Positions 34,057-41,589 of a DNA stretch of 64,000 bases are shown here, one piece after another. The notes under the pieces are model-generated. The model saw nothing but the letters and a program-made list of their open reading frames with translations. It was not told where the DNA came from and did no database searches. Position numbers and translations under genes: made by a program. Source of the DNA: G965202665 sp965243835 (GTDB lineage Bacteria > Actinomycetota > Acidimicrobiia > Spongiisociales > Spongiisociaceae); assembly GCA_965243835.1 (NCBI GenBank), contig OZ251578.1:1302001-1366000 (forward strand), in the 5' to 3' direction. The first letter of the stretch is position 1, and every line of letters begins with the position of its first letter.

Positions 34057-35250
34057 ATGAAGGCGGGAGCGGCGGCGCGGGTGGCGGCGGCCGGGTTGGT
34101 GGGCAGGGTGGACCGGGAAGGGGCCTGGTCCAATGTCATCCTGCGGCAACTGGACCTGCCGGAGAGGGACGCCCGCTTGGTGCGCCATCTGGTGTACGGC
34201 ACGGTGCGCAACCTGGTCCGCATCGACCGGGCGATCGACGCCCTGTCCGACCGTCCCCTCGGTTCCATCCAGGGGACGTTGCTGGACTGTTTGCGGGTGG
34301 CTTTCTACGAGGTTCTGTTCGATCGCACCCCCGACTACGCGGTGGCCGACACGGCGGTGGCCGCGGCCCGCGCCGCCGGACACGGCCCGGCGGCCGGGTT
34401 CGTCAACGCCCTCGTCCGCCGCCTGCAACGCCAAGGGGAACCGTCCCCGCCCCGCACCCTGTCCGAAACCTACGGGGTCCCGCAGTGGGTGGTGGACGAC
34501 CTGCGGGAGCTGTGGGGGGCGGAGCAGACGGGGGCTTTTTTGGAGGCCAGCCACCGCCCGGCCCCGCTGACGTTTTGGACGGGCGACGACCTCCCGCCCG
34601 CTGGGGCCGTCCCCACCCCGGTGGCGGGCGTCTACGCCAAAGGAAGCACCCCGCCGCCCGGGGCGTTGATCATCGACCCGGCTTCGGCGGCGGCCGCGGC
34701 CGCGGTGGGGGCCGGTCCCGGCCACCGGGTGTTGGACATCGGGGCCGCCCCGGGCGGCAAGTCGGCCATTCTGTGGGCGGCGGGCCCGCAGGCCTTGGCG
34801 GCGACGGAGGTTCATCCCCGCCGCATCCGGCGGGCCGCCCGGCGGCTGGCCGGGCTCCGGTTCGGGGGATGGTGGGTGCAGGCCGACGGCCGCCGCCTCC
34901 CCTTTCCCCCCGCCTCCTTCGACCGGGTGCTGTTGGACGCTCCCTGCACCGGGTTGGGAACCCTGCGCCGCCGCCCGGAAATTCGCCATCGGGTTTCCCG
35001 GGACGACCACCGGCGACTGGCCTCCCTGCAGCGCAACCTGCTGCAGGCGGGTTTGGAGATGTTGCGCCCCGGCGGGCGGCTGGTGTATGCGGCATGCACC
35101 GTCACCCGGGCTGAAACGGTCGGGGCGGTGGCCGGTCTGGGCTCCCGCCCCCCGGACGGCCTGCCCGGCCGGCGGCTGGAGGAGGGGCTGTTAATGTCCC
35201 CCCATATCACCGACACCGACGGAATGTTCATCGCGGTGTTGGAACGGTGA
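34057..35250 (+). CDS. rsmB: 16S rRNA m5C967 methyltransferase
   Basis: 397 aa from ATG 34057 (GAGG 5 nt upstream). RsmB/Fmu: a NusB-like RNA-binding domain at the N-terminus (~1-130: WSNVILRQLDLPERDARLVRHLVYGTVRN, AVADTAVAAAR, GFVNALVRRL) and a SAM-dependent methyltransferase domain. VLDIGAAPGGKSA (~226-238) binds SAM, LLDAPCTGLGTLRRRPEIRHR (~292-312) holds one Cys of the m5C pair and YAACTVTRAE holds the catalytic Cys. Directly followed by rpe, as in mycobacteria. Confidence 0.94.
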   Translation: MKAGAAARVAAAGLVGRVDREGAWSNVILRQLDLPERDARLVRHLVYGTVRNLVRIDRAIDALSDRPLGSIQGTLLDCLRVAFYEVLFDRTPDYAVADTAVAAARAAGHGPAAGFVNALVRRLQRQGEPSPPRTLSETYGVPQWVVDDLRELWGAEQTGAFLEASHRPAPLTFWTGDDLPPAGAVPTPVAGVYAKGSTPPPGALIIDPASAAAAAAVGAGPGHRVLDIGAAPGGKSAILWAAGPQALAATEVHPRRIRRAARRLAGLRFGGWWVQADGRRLPFPPASFDRVLLDAPCTGLGTLRRRPEIRHRVSRDDHRRLASLQRNLLQAGLEMLRPGGRLVYAACTVTRAETVGAVAGLGSRPPDGLPGRRLEEGLLMSPHITDTDGMFIAVLER

Positions 35251-35285
35251 GCCGGCGCTCCGGGGGGCGGGGCGGGGAGGGTACC

Positions 35286-35966
35286 ATGGGGGAAGTGACA
35301 GCGTCCGCCCCGCTCCGGATCGCGGCCTCCATCCTCGCCGCCGACTTCGCCCGTTTGGGCGAGGAAGTGGCGGCGGTGGAAGCGGAGGTGGACATGTTGC
35401 ACATCGACGTGATGGACGGCCATTTCGTTCCCAACATTTCGCTGGGGGTTCCGGTGATCCGTTCCCTGCGGGCGGTGACCGACCTGGCGTTCGACTGTCA
35501 TTTGATGGCCGCCGATCCGATCCCTTTTTTTGAACCGCTACGGGAAGCGGGGGCGGACGGGGCGACCGTGCATTTGGAGGCCGTCTGCGAACCGGCGGCG
35601 GCCGCCCGCCGGGCCCGGGAGGAAGGGTTGCGGTTCGGGGCGGCCATCAACCCGGACACCCCTTTTTCGGTTTTGGAACCCTGCCTGGACTTTTGCGACT
35701 TGGCGGTAGTGATGTCGGTGCATCCCGGCTTTGGCGGCCAGGAGTTCATCTCCGGAGTCTTGGGCAAAGTGGAGGCGGCCCGGCGGGTCATAGAGGCGGG
35801 CGGCTTGTCGACCGGTTTGCAGATCGACGGGGGCATCGGCCCGGACACCATCCGTTCGGCCCGCGCCGCCGGGGCCGACGTGTTCGTGGCCGGGACCGCC
35901 ATTTTTCGGGCCCCCGATCCCCCCGCCGCGGTGCGCGCCCTGCGGGCCGCGGCCGGGTGCGGATGA
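35286..35966 (+). CDS. rpe: Ribulose-phosphate 3-epimerase
   Basis: 226 aa from ATG 35286 (GGGAGG 6 nt upstream). GTG 35295, 7 nt after a TACCAT box, is the alternative leaderless start, and GTG 35247 overlaps the rsmB stop. TIM-barrel metal enzyme of the pentose phosphate pathway. RIAASILAADFARLGEEV, the metal-site MLHIDVMDGHFVPNIS, CHLM, VMSVHPGFGGQEFI and LQIDGGIGPDTI are invariant motifs. It supplies or drains ribulose 5-phosphate, also a substrate of RibBA just downstream. Confidence 0.95.
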   Translation: MGEVTASAPLRIAASILAADFARLGEEVAAVEAEVDMLHIDVMDGHFVPNISLGVPVIRSLRAVTDLAFDCHLMAADPIPFFEPLREAGADGATVHLEAVCEPAAAARRAREEGLRFGAAINPDTPFSVLEPCLDFCDLAVVMSVHPGFGGQEFISGVLGKVEAARRVIEAGGLSTGLQIDGGIGPDTIRSARAAGADVFVAGTAIFRAPDPPAAVRALRAAAGCG

Positions 35967-35992
35967 GGGGCCGTTTGCGGGATAATGAGCGG

Positions 35993-36475
35993 ATGAGCGG
36001 CTTGTCCCTGGAGTACGTGCGGTTGCCCTCCTCCCCGCTTCCGTGGGCGGGGCGCCTGATGGATCGGGCCCTCCGGCTGGCCGCCGCCCACCATCCGACA
36101 CCCAACCCGCGGGTGGGATGCGTGATCGCCTCTCCGCAGGGCCGGATCGTGGGGGAGGGGGCGCATCAGCGTTGCGGAGAGGAACACGCCGAGACGCTGG
36201 CCCTGCGCATGGCGGGGGCGGCGGCCCGGGGGGCGGACGTGTACGTCACTTTGGAGCCCTGCTCCCATTTCGGAGCCACCCCGCCCTGTGCGGACGCCCT
36301 GGCGGAGGCGGGGGTGGGCAGCGTCACCGCGGCCGCGGTGGACCCCGACCGGCGGGTGCGGGGCCGGGGCCTGGGGATGCTGGAGTCGGCCGGCGTCGTC
36401 GTTTGGGTGGGACTGCGCCGGGCGGAGGCCCTGCAACTGGACCCCGCCTATCATCGGGAGCGGGCCGCCGGATGA
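35993..36475 (+). CDS. ribD: RibD deaminase domain only (diaminohydroxyphosphoribosylaminopyrimidine deaminase)
   Basis: 160 aa from ATG 35993. Contains the whole cytidine-deaminase-like domain: zinc ligand His65 and proton-shuttle Glu67 in EEHAET, then Cys ligands in LEPCSHFGATPPC (~88-100), preceded by TPNPRVGCVI. It stops at residue 160, where canonical RibD continues into a ~200-aa NADPH-dependent reductase domain. Nothing downstream encodes the reductase: ribE starts 10 bp later. Riboflavin synthesis must therefore use a separate reductase elsewhere in the genome. Confidence 0.92.
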   Translation: MSGLSLEYVRLPSSPLPWAGRLMDRALRLAAAHHPTPNPRVGCVIASPQGRIVGEGAHQRCGEEHAETLALRMAGAAARGADVYVTLEPCSHFGATPPCADALAEAGVGSVTAAAVDPDRRVRGRGLGMLESAGVVVWVGLRRAEALQLDPAYHRERAAG

Positions 36476-36484
36476 GGAGATGAG

Positions 36485-37114
36485 CTGATTTTCACCGGAA
36501 TCGTGGAGGAGAAAGGTCGGGTGGCCGCCCGCCGCAACCGGGATGCGGGGATGGTCCTGGAAGTGGATGCGGCCCGGACCCGCCCCGGGTTGCGGGTGGG
36601 GGATTCCATCGCGGTGAACGGGGCGTGCCTGACGGCGGAGGAGCTTTCCCGGGAGGGGTTTACGGCCACGGTGGTGCCCGAAACCCTGCGCCGCACCAAC
36701 CTGGGGGACGTCAGCCCCGGCCAATACGTGAACCTGGAGCGCCCCCTGCGGGCCGACTCCCGCTTGGAGGGGCACATCGTGCTCGGGCATGTGGACGCGG
36801 CGGTTCCGGTGGTTTCCGTAACCCGCGGCCCCGGGGGGCGGCGCATGACGGTGTCGGTCGGGGGCGGCCTGTCCCGGTTTGCGGTGGAGAAAGGTTCCGT
36901 CGCCTTGGACGGGGTGAGCCTGACCGTGGCCGCGCTGTCCGACGAGGGGGAGGATTCCCTGGTGGAGGTAGCCTTGGTTCCGCACACGTTGCGCGCCACC
37001 GCCCTGGGCGAGCGCCATGTGGATGACTTCGTGAACCTGGAGGTGGACATTCTGGCCAAATACGCCGCCCGCCTTTGGGAGCGGGGCGCCCGGGCCGGGG
37101 GGGAGGGGACGTGA
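36485..37114 (+). CDS. ribE: Riboflavin synthase alpha chain
   Basis: 209 aa if CTG 36485 starts the protein. The invariant N-terminus MFTGIVEE appears as (L/M)IFTGIVEEKGRV immediately after CTG; no ATG, GTG or TTG exists between the previous in-frame stop and that motif, and GAGGAG lies 5 nt upstream. ATT 36488 is the only other candidate. Two lumazine-binding barrels (~1-90 and ~95-190), each with GDSIAVNGACLT or KGSVALDGVSLTV, HIVLGHVD and VALVPHTLRAT. Dismutates two lumazines to riboflavin. GTGA overlap with ribBA. Confidence 0.92.
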   Translation: MIFTGIVEEKGRVAARRNRDAGMVLEVDAARTRPGLRVGDSIAVNGACLTAEELSREGFTATVVPETLRRTNLGDVSPGQYVNLERPLRADSRLEGHIVLGHVDAAVPVVSVTRGPGGRRMTVSVGGGLSRFAVEKGSVALDGVSLTVAALSDEGEDSLVEVALVPHTLRATALGERHVDDFVNLEVDILAKYAARLWERGARAGGEGT

Positions 37115-38331
37115 GTTTCGCATCCATCCCGGAGGTGGTGGAAGCCTTCCGGCGCGGCGATCTGGTGGTGGTGATGGACGACGCCGACCGGGAAAACGAA
37201 GGCGACCTGATGATGGCCGCCCAGCTGGCCACCGAGGAAAAAATCGGGTTTATGGTGCGTTACACCAGCGGCCTGATCTGCGTCCCGATGACCGCCGAAC
37301 GGCTGGACGAGTTGCGCCTGCCCCTGATGGTCACCGAAAACACCGACAGTTTCCGCACCGGTTTCACCATCTCGGTGGACCTGGCGCAGGGAACCACCAC
37401 CGGCATTTCCGCCGCCGACCGCTCCAAAACCATCCGCGCCCTGGCCGACCCGGCCAGCCGGGCGGAGGACTTTCACCGCCCCGGCCACATTTTTCCGTTG
37501 CGCTACAAAGAAGGAGGGGTGTTGCGGCGGGCCGGGCATACCGAGGCGGCCATCGACCTGGCCCGCATGGCGGAAATGTCGCCGGTGGCGGTGCTGTGCG
37601 AGATAGTCAACGACTCCGGGGATATGAAACGGGGCCCGGAGTTGGAAAGTTTCGCCAAGGAGCACGGCCTGCTCATCTGCACCATCGCCGACCTGGTGGC
37701 CCACCGGCGCCGGGACGAGCGGCTGGTGCGCCGCGGTCCGGAAACCGTCATCCCCACTCCCTACGGGGATTTTCGGGCCATCGGCTACGACTCGCTGGTG
37801 GACGGACGCCAGCATGTGGCCTTGGTGCGGGGGGCGATCGCCGGGGCCCAGGAGGTGCTGGTGCGGGTTCATTCCGAATGCCTGACCGGGGACGTGTTCG
37901 CCAGCCTGCGTTGCGACTGCGGCTCGCAACTGGACGAGGCCCTGCAGCGCATCGGAAGCGAAGGCCGGGGGGCCCTTCTCTACATACGGGGGCATGAGGG
38001 GCGGGGGATCGGCCTGATGCACAAACTGGCCGCCTACGCCCTGCAGGACGCCGGCCGGGACACGGTGGAGGCCAATGTGGAACTGGGGTTGCCCAAAGAC
38101 GCCCGCGATTACGGGGTGGGGGCGCAGATACTGTCCGACTTGGGCATTACCACCATGCGCCTGCTCACCAACAACCCCACCAAGCGGGCCGGGATCGAAG
38201 GGTACGGGTTGAGCATCGTGGAACGGGTGCCGCTGATTACGGGACAGAACGCCCACAACCGCCGGTATTTGCGCACCAAAGTGGAGAAAATGGGGCACCT
38301 GATGGAGTTGGACGGCGATGAAGAGGCGTGA
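37111..38331 (+). CDS. ribBA: RibBA: DHBP synthase / GTP cyclohydrolase II
   Basis: 406 aa bifunctional enzyme; GTG start. The N-terminal half makes 3,4-dihydroxy-2-butanone 4-phosphate from ribulose 5-phosphate (MDDADRENEGDLMMAA, TTTGISAADRSKTI, GHIFPLRYKEGGVLRRAGHTEA). The C-terminal half (from ~residue 205) opens GTP: VRVHSECLTGDVFASLRCDCGSQL carries the zinc Cys, RGHEGRGIGLMHKL and LLTNNPTKRAGIEGYGL complete the site. Both committed reactions of riboflavin synthesis are thus present. Confidence 0.96.
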   Translation: MSFASIPEVVEAFRRGDLVVVMDDADRENEGDLMMAAQLATEEKIGFMVRYTSGLICVPMTAERLDELRLPLMVTENTDSFRTGFTISVDLAQGTTTGISAADRSKTIRALADPASRAEDFHRPGHIFPLRYKEGGVLRRAGHTEAAIDLARMAEMSPVAVLCEIVNDSGDMKRGPELESFAKEHGLLICTIADLVAHRRRDERLVRRGPETVIPTPYGDFRAIGYDSLVDGRQHVALVRGAIAGAQEVLVRVHSECLTGDVFASLRCDCGSQLDEALQRIGSEGRGALLYIRGHEGRGIGLMHKLAAYALQDAGRDTVEANVELGLPKDARDYGVGAQILSDLGITTMRLLTNNPTKRAGIEGYGLSIVERVPLITGQNAHNRRYLRTKVEKMGHLMELDGDEEA

Positions 38332-38776
38332 TGCGGCGGCCGACCCGTCCGGGGCCGGTTTGACGGTGGGGGTGGTGGTGTCCCGTTTCCCCAAGTTCGA
38401 TACCGGGCCGCTTTTGGAGGGGGCGTTGCAGTTCCTGGAGGAGGCGGGGACGGAGGAGGTGGTGGTGGTGGAAGTGGCCGGGGCCCTGGAGGCCCCGGTG
38501 GTGGCGGCCGGGCTGGCCGGGAAAGTGGATGCGGTGGTGGCTTTGGGGGCGGTGATTGAAGGGGAGACCGACCATTACGCGCACGTAGCCGCCCAAAGTG
38601 CGGCCGGCTTGGCCCGGGTGGCCTTGGACTCCGGCGTCCCGGTAGCCAACGGAATCCTGACCGTACGCGACGCCCGGCAAGCCGTAGCCCGCAGCCACCC
38701 CGGCCCCGAAAACCGCGGCCGCGAAGCCGCTGCCGCCGCCCTAACAGCCGCCAACGCCCTCCGCTCCCTAACCTAA
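38318..38776 (+). CDS. ribH: 6,7-dimethyl-8-ribityllumazine synthase
   Basis: 152 aa, overlapping ribBA by 14 nt. Condenses the RibBA and RibD-pathway products. VGVVVSRFPKFDTGPLLEGAL at the N-terminus, GAVIEGETDHYAHVAAQSAAGL (~85-106) with the catalytic His, and NGILTVRDARQAVARS near 120. The usual Arg of VIRGET is Glu here, an unusual substitution worth noting, although the rest of the site looks intact. Last gene of the rib group. Confidence 0.93.
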   Translation: MKRRDAAADPSGAGLTVGVVVSRFPKFDTGPLLEGALQFLEEAGTEEVVVVEVAGALEAPVVAAGLAGKVDAVVALGAVIEGETDHYAHVAAQSAAGLARVALDSGVPVANGILTVRDARQAVARSHPGPENRGREAAAAALTAANALRSLT

Positions 38777-38789
38777 CCCGCCCGCAAAA

Positions 38790-39110
38790 TCACCCAAAAA
38801 ACCGAACGGATGGTTTCCGCCGTGGAGCCCAATAAGGAGAATTCCGATCTTCTTTGTCAAGCGGTTTCTTCCCGGGATCGACCGGCCGAGCGCGCTTTGC
38901 GTTCTCTAGTATCTGCTTCGCATTCAGACGCTTACGTTTAATCAGATTTTCCTGTTCACGCACCTCTATGGGAGAAAGCCGATCCCTGTTTTGCTTCAGA
39001 TAGCGCTCTGACTTACGGGCTTCAGTCAGCAATGCACGATACATTATCTCCTCCTGCGATTGTATCCTCGTCCGCTGTTCTTTCTTTAAGGGCCGGTGCG
39101 CTGGTTCCAT
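38790..39110 (-). CDS. Small charged protein of unknown function
   Basis: 106 aa on the minus strand. AAGGAGG stands 6 nt before the ATG and TACACT (39141-39146 on the plus strand, read in reverse) is a possible -10, so it is probably a real gene. The product is strongly basic with many Lys/Arg/Glu (EEIMYRALLTEARKSERYL, ENLIKRKRLNAKQILENAKR) and probably helical; no signal peptide or known motif. The DNA is AT-richer than its surroundings. It lies convergent to ribH and divergent from the D12 methylase, so the two may have arrived together. I do not recognise a family. Confidence 0.55.
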   Translation of the reverse strand: MEPAHRPLKKEQRTRIQSQEEIMYRALLTEARKSERYLKQNRDRLSPIEVREQENLIKRKRLNAKQILENAKRARPVDPGKKPLDKEDRNSPYWAPRRKPSVRFFG

Positions 39111-39231
39111 AGATTTCCTCCTTGGGTAGGTTGGGAACCAAGTGTACCAAGATTGGGCGCGAGCCGCCTTTTTGCGTCACACCTACGGAGCATGATTGAC
39201 CTATGCTGATTATCCATATATAAACCCGATA

Positions 39232-40113
39232 ATGACCCAGTTGACAATGTTATCTTCCGCAGAGGCGCCCGCGAGGCCGGTTAATGTGGCTTCGGTGCCG
39301 CAACGGAGCCCGTTTCGGTATCCGGGGGGGAAGACTTGGCTGGTTCCGCAGATCAGGAGGTGGCTGGGCGCTCTGCCCGCCCCGCCCCGGAAGTTGGTGG
39401 AGCCTTTTGCCGGCGGGGGCATAGTCAGCCTGACGGCGGTGGCCGAGGGGCGGTGCGCGCATGCCCACCTGGTTGAGAAGGACGCCGATGTGGGGGCGGT
39501 GTGGGAGGTGGTGATAAACGGCGGCGGCCCGCGCTTGGCTTCCCGGATAATGGAGTTTCAGCCCACCCTGCGGGCGGTGACCGGGCTGTTGGAGCGCGTC
39601 CCCGCCACCCTGGAGGAGCGGGCCTTTCACACCATCGTCAAAAACCGGACTTTTCACGGCGGCATCCTGGCTCCCGGTTCGGCCCCCACCCGGCACGGCG
39701 AAGGCGGGCGGGGCATCGCCTCCCGCTGGTATCCGGAGACCTTGAGCAGGCGCCTGTTGGAAATTCACGGTTATCGGGAACGGCTTTCTTTCACCGGCGG
39801 GGACGGTCTCCGCGTTTTGCGGGAGGAGACCGCCGCCGCTGCCTTTTTCATAGATCCTCCCTACACGGCGGGCGGCAAAAAAGCGGGACGCAGGCTGTAT
39901 GCGCATTTTGAACTGGACCACGAGGAACTGTTTCGGATCGCGGCCGCCCTGCCCGGCGATTTTCTGATGACCTACGACAACGCGCCCGAAGTGCGCGAAC
40001 TGGCCGGCCGGCATGGGTTCGACGTGGAGCCGATCAGCATGCGCAACACCCATTTAGCGGAGATGACCGAACTGCTCATCGGGCGGGACCTCGCCTGGGC
40101 CCGCCTCCCCTGA
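39232..40113 (+). CDS. D12-class (Dam-like) N6-adenine DNA methyltransferase
   Basis: 293 aa from ATG 39232; TTG 39196 and ATG 39247 are alternatives, and no Shine-Dalgarno is seen. A TATATAAA box ends 7 nt before 39232, compatible with a leaderless start. Motif X FRYPGGKTWLVP, SAM motif VEPFAGGGIVSL, catalytic motif IV FFIDPPYTAGGKK and a C-terminal NTHLAEMTELLIGRD identify a D12-class amino-methyltransferase. No restriction endonuclease is adjacent, so it is an orphan methylase, remnant or regulatory. The AT-rich upstream region suggests transfer. Target sequence unknown. Confidence 0.85.
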   Translation: MTQLTMLSSAEAPARPVNVASVPQRSPFRYPGGKTWLVPQIRRWLGALPAPPRKLVEPFAGGGIVSLTAVAEGRCAHAHLVEKDADVGAVWEVVINGGGPRLASRIMEFQPTLRAVTGLLERVPATLEERAFHTIVKNRTFHGGILAPGSAPTRHGEGGRGIASRWYPETLSRRLLEIHGYRERLSFTGGDGLRVLREETAAAAFFIDPPYTAGGKKAGRRLYAHFELDHEELFRIAAALPGDFLMTYDNAPEVRELAGRHGFDVEPISMRNTHLAEMTELLIGRDLAWARLP

Positions 40114-40158
40114 CCGGGGGAGACCGGTGGCCCGCAGTCGGTCGGCGGGCGGGAGTTA

Positions 40159-40188
40159 TTGTCTCCTGTCCGGGATAGGTGTTATACT
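40159..40188 (+). promoter_or_regulatory. Promoter of the infC-rpmI-rplT transcript
   Basis: TTGTCT (40159-40164), 18-bp spacer, TATACT (40183-40188). It gives an unusually long leader of about 200 nt before infC. Confidence 0.6.
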
Positions 40189-40194
40189 GGCGGC

Positions 40195-40397
40195 TGAAAC
40201 GAAGAGGGAGCCCTGATCGCTTCCCACCCGGCCGCCGGTTTCCGGGGCGCGCCGCGGTTCCGGCCCGGGAGCGGGCCGCGATGCGCCGACGGGCTCGGTC
40301 CCGTCGGGGCGGTCGGACAGGTCCGGGCCCCGGTTCTTCGTTTCCCGGTAATCGGGGACGACTCCCTGCGGACTCTTGAAACAAGGAGGAATACGGT
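40195..40397 (+). promoter_or_regulatory. Structured infC mRNA leader
   Basis: No ORF is supported in this 200-nt leader. It contains two strong hairpins: CGGCCCG (40261-40267) with CGGGCCG (40272-40278), and CCGACGGG (40286-40293) with CCCGTCGG (40300-40307). GC-rich pairing possibilities follow up to the AAGGAGG at 40383-40389. infC-rpmI-rplT leaders are autoregulated by L20 or IF3 in several bacteria. I see no match to a specific known leader motif, so the regulatory role is an inference. Confidence 0.45.
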
Positions 40398-40946
40398 ATC
40401 GCAGACCTGCGCGTAAACAAGGACATCCAAGCCGAACAGGTGCGGGTGGTGGCCCCGGATGGGGCGCAAGTGGGGGTGAAAACCCTGCGGGAGGCATTGT
40501 GGCTGGCCGACCAGTTGGGATTGGACCTGGTGGAGGTGGCCCCCTCCGCCACGCCCCCCGTAACCCGTTTGATGGACTACGGAAAGTTCAAATACGAGCA
40601 GTCCGTCAAAGAAAGGGAAGCCCGCAAACGCACCACCCGCAGCAACATCAAGGAACTTTCCTTTCGGGTGAAAATCGGCAACCACGACTACGAGGTCAAA
40701 CGCAACCGGGCCCGCCGCTTCCTGGAAAACGGGGACCGGGTACGAATCCGGGTGTGGTTGCGGGGTCGGGAAGCCAGCCGCCCCCAGTTGGGACACGCCA
40801 TTCTGGACCGTCTCTCCGTGGACTTGGAAGAGGTTTCCAAGATCGAGCAGGAAGCCAAAATCGAAGGCCGCAATATGACAATGACCTTCGGCCCCCTCCG
40901 CAAGGGAGGGATACGCGCCGAAGAAGCGGCCCCCGCCTCCAATTGA
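40398..40946 (+). CDS. infC: Translation initiation factor IF-3, with ATC start codon
   Basis: 182 aa from ATC 40398, 8 nt after a perfect AAGGAGG. The conserved N-terminus (ADLRVNKDIQAEQVRVVAPDG) leaves no room for a canonical start; the first GTG in frame would delete it. The N-domain ends in VAPSATPPVTRLMDYGKFKYEQ; the C-domain has KELSFRVKIGNHDYEVKRNRARRFL. IF3 rejects non-canonical start codons, so an AUC start provides autoregulation, as known for AUU in E. coli infC. Confidence 0.94.
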   Translation: MADLRVNKDIQAEQVRVVAPDGAQVGVKTLREALWLADQLGLDLVEVAPSATPPVTRLMDYGKFKYEQSVKEREARKRTTRSNIKELSFRVKIGNHDYEVKRNRARRFLENGDRVRIRVWLRGREASRPQLGHAILDRLSVDLEEVSKIEQEAKIEGRNMTMTFGPLRKGGIRAEEAAPASN

Positions 40947-40989
40947 GCGGCGGGCGGGCCGTCGGACGACCGAAACCGAGGAAAGAACC

Positions 40990-41184
40990 ATGCCCAAGAT
41001 GAAAACGCACAAAGGCGCCGCCAAACGCTACAAGGTGACCGGAACCGGCAAACTACGCCGCCGTCAGTCGCACCGCGGCCATCTTCGCATGGCCAAGGGC
41101 AAAGACTCCTACCGCCGTCTCAAAGGCGAGACCGGTTTGGCCAAAGGCGACGAGAAGCGGGCCAAGCGCCTGCTGGGAATGTAG
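40990..41184 (+). CDS. rpmI: 50S ribosomal protein L35
   Basis: 64 aa, very basic. MPKMKTHKGAAKRYKVTGTGKLRRRQSHRGH is the standard L35 N-terminus. Preceded by GAGGAAAG. Part of the infC-rpmI-rplT unit. Confidence 0.97.
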   Translation: MPKMKTHKGAAKRYKVTGTGKLRRRQSHRGHLRMAKGKDSYRRLKGETGLAKGDEKRAKRLLGM

Positions 41185-41193
41185 GGGCGGGCG

Positions 41194-41550
41194 ATGGCGC
41201 GCGTAACCCGTTCCCCCAACTCCCGCCGCCGACGCCGCCGGGTGGTCGCCTCCGCCAAAGGCTACGGCGGGGCCAAAAGCCGGCGGCACCGGGCCGCCAA
41301 CGAGCAGGTGATGAAATCCAAGCAGTACGCCTACCGCGACCGGCGCACCCGCAAAGGCCAGTTCCGCCGGTTGTGGATCACCCGCATCAACGCCGCCGCC
41401 CGGGAAAACGGCATGACCTACTCGCAACTGATCGCCGGGTTGAAAGCGGCCGAGTTGGAGGTGGACCGCAAGATGCTGGCCGAGTTGGCGGTGAACGACC
41501 CCGACGCCTTCCGCCAAATTGCGGAACTGGCGGGCGCGTCGCGCTCCTAG
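41194..41550 (+). CDS. rplT: 50S ribosomal protein L20
   Basis: 118 aa, basic, long N-terminal helix that binds 23S rRNA: RRRRRVVASAKGYGGAKSRRHR, YAYRDRRTRKGQFRRLWITRINAAAR, then GMTYSQLIAGLKAAELEVDRKMLAELA. Nine bp after rpmI. In several bacteria L20 represses its own operon through the leader RNA. Confidence 0.97.
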   Translation: MARVTRSPNSRRRRRRVVASAKGYGGAKSRRHRAANEQVMKSKQYAYRDRRTRKGQFRRLWITRINAAARENGMTYSQLIAGLKAAELEVDRKMLAELAVNDPDAFRQIAELAGASRS

Positions 41551-41576
41551 CTGCCGCGGGACCGCGGGAGCGGCGA

Positions 41577-41582
41577 TAACCT
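41577..41582 (+). promoter_or_regulatory. -10 box of pheS, leaderless type
   Basis: TAACCT ends 7 nt before ATG 41590, with no Shine-Dalgarno in between; same geometry as metK and trpE. Confidence 0.5.
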
Positions 41583-41589
41583 GGCGACT

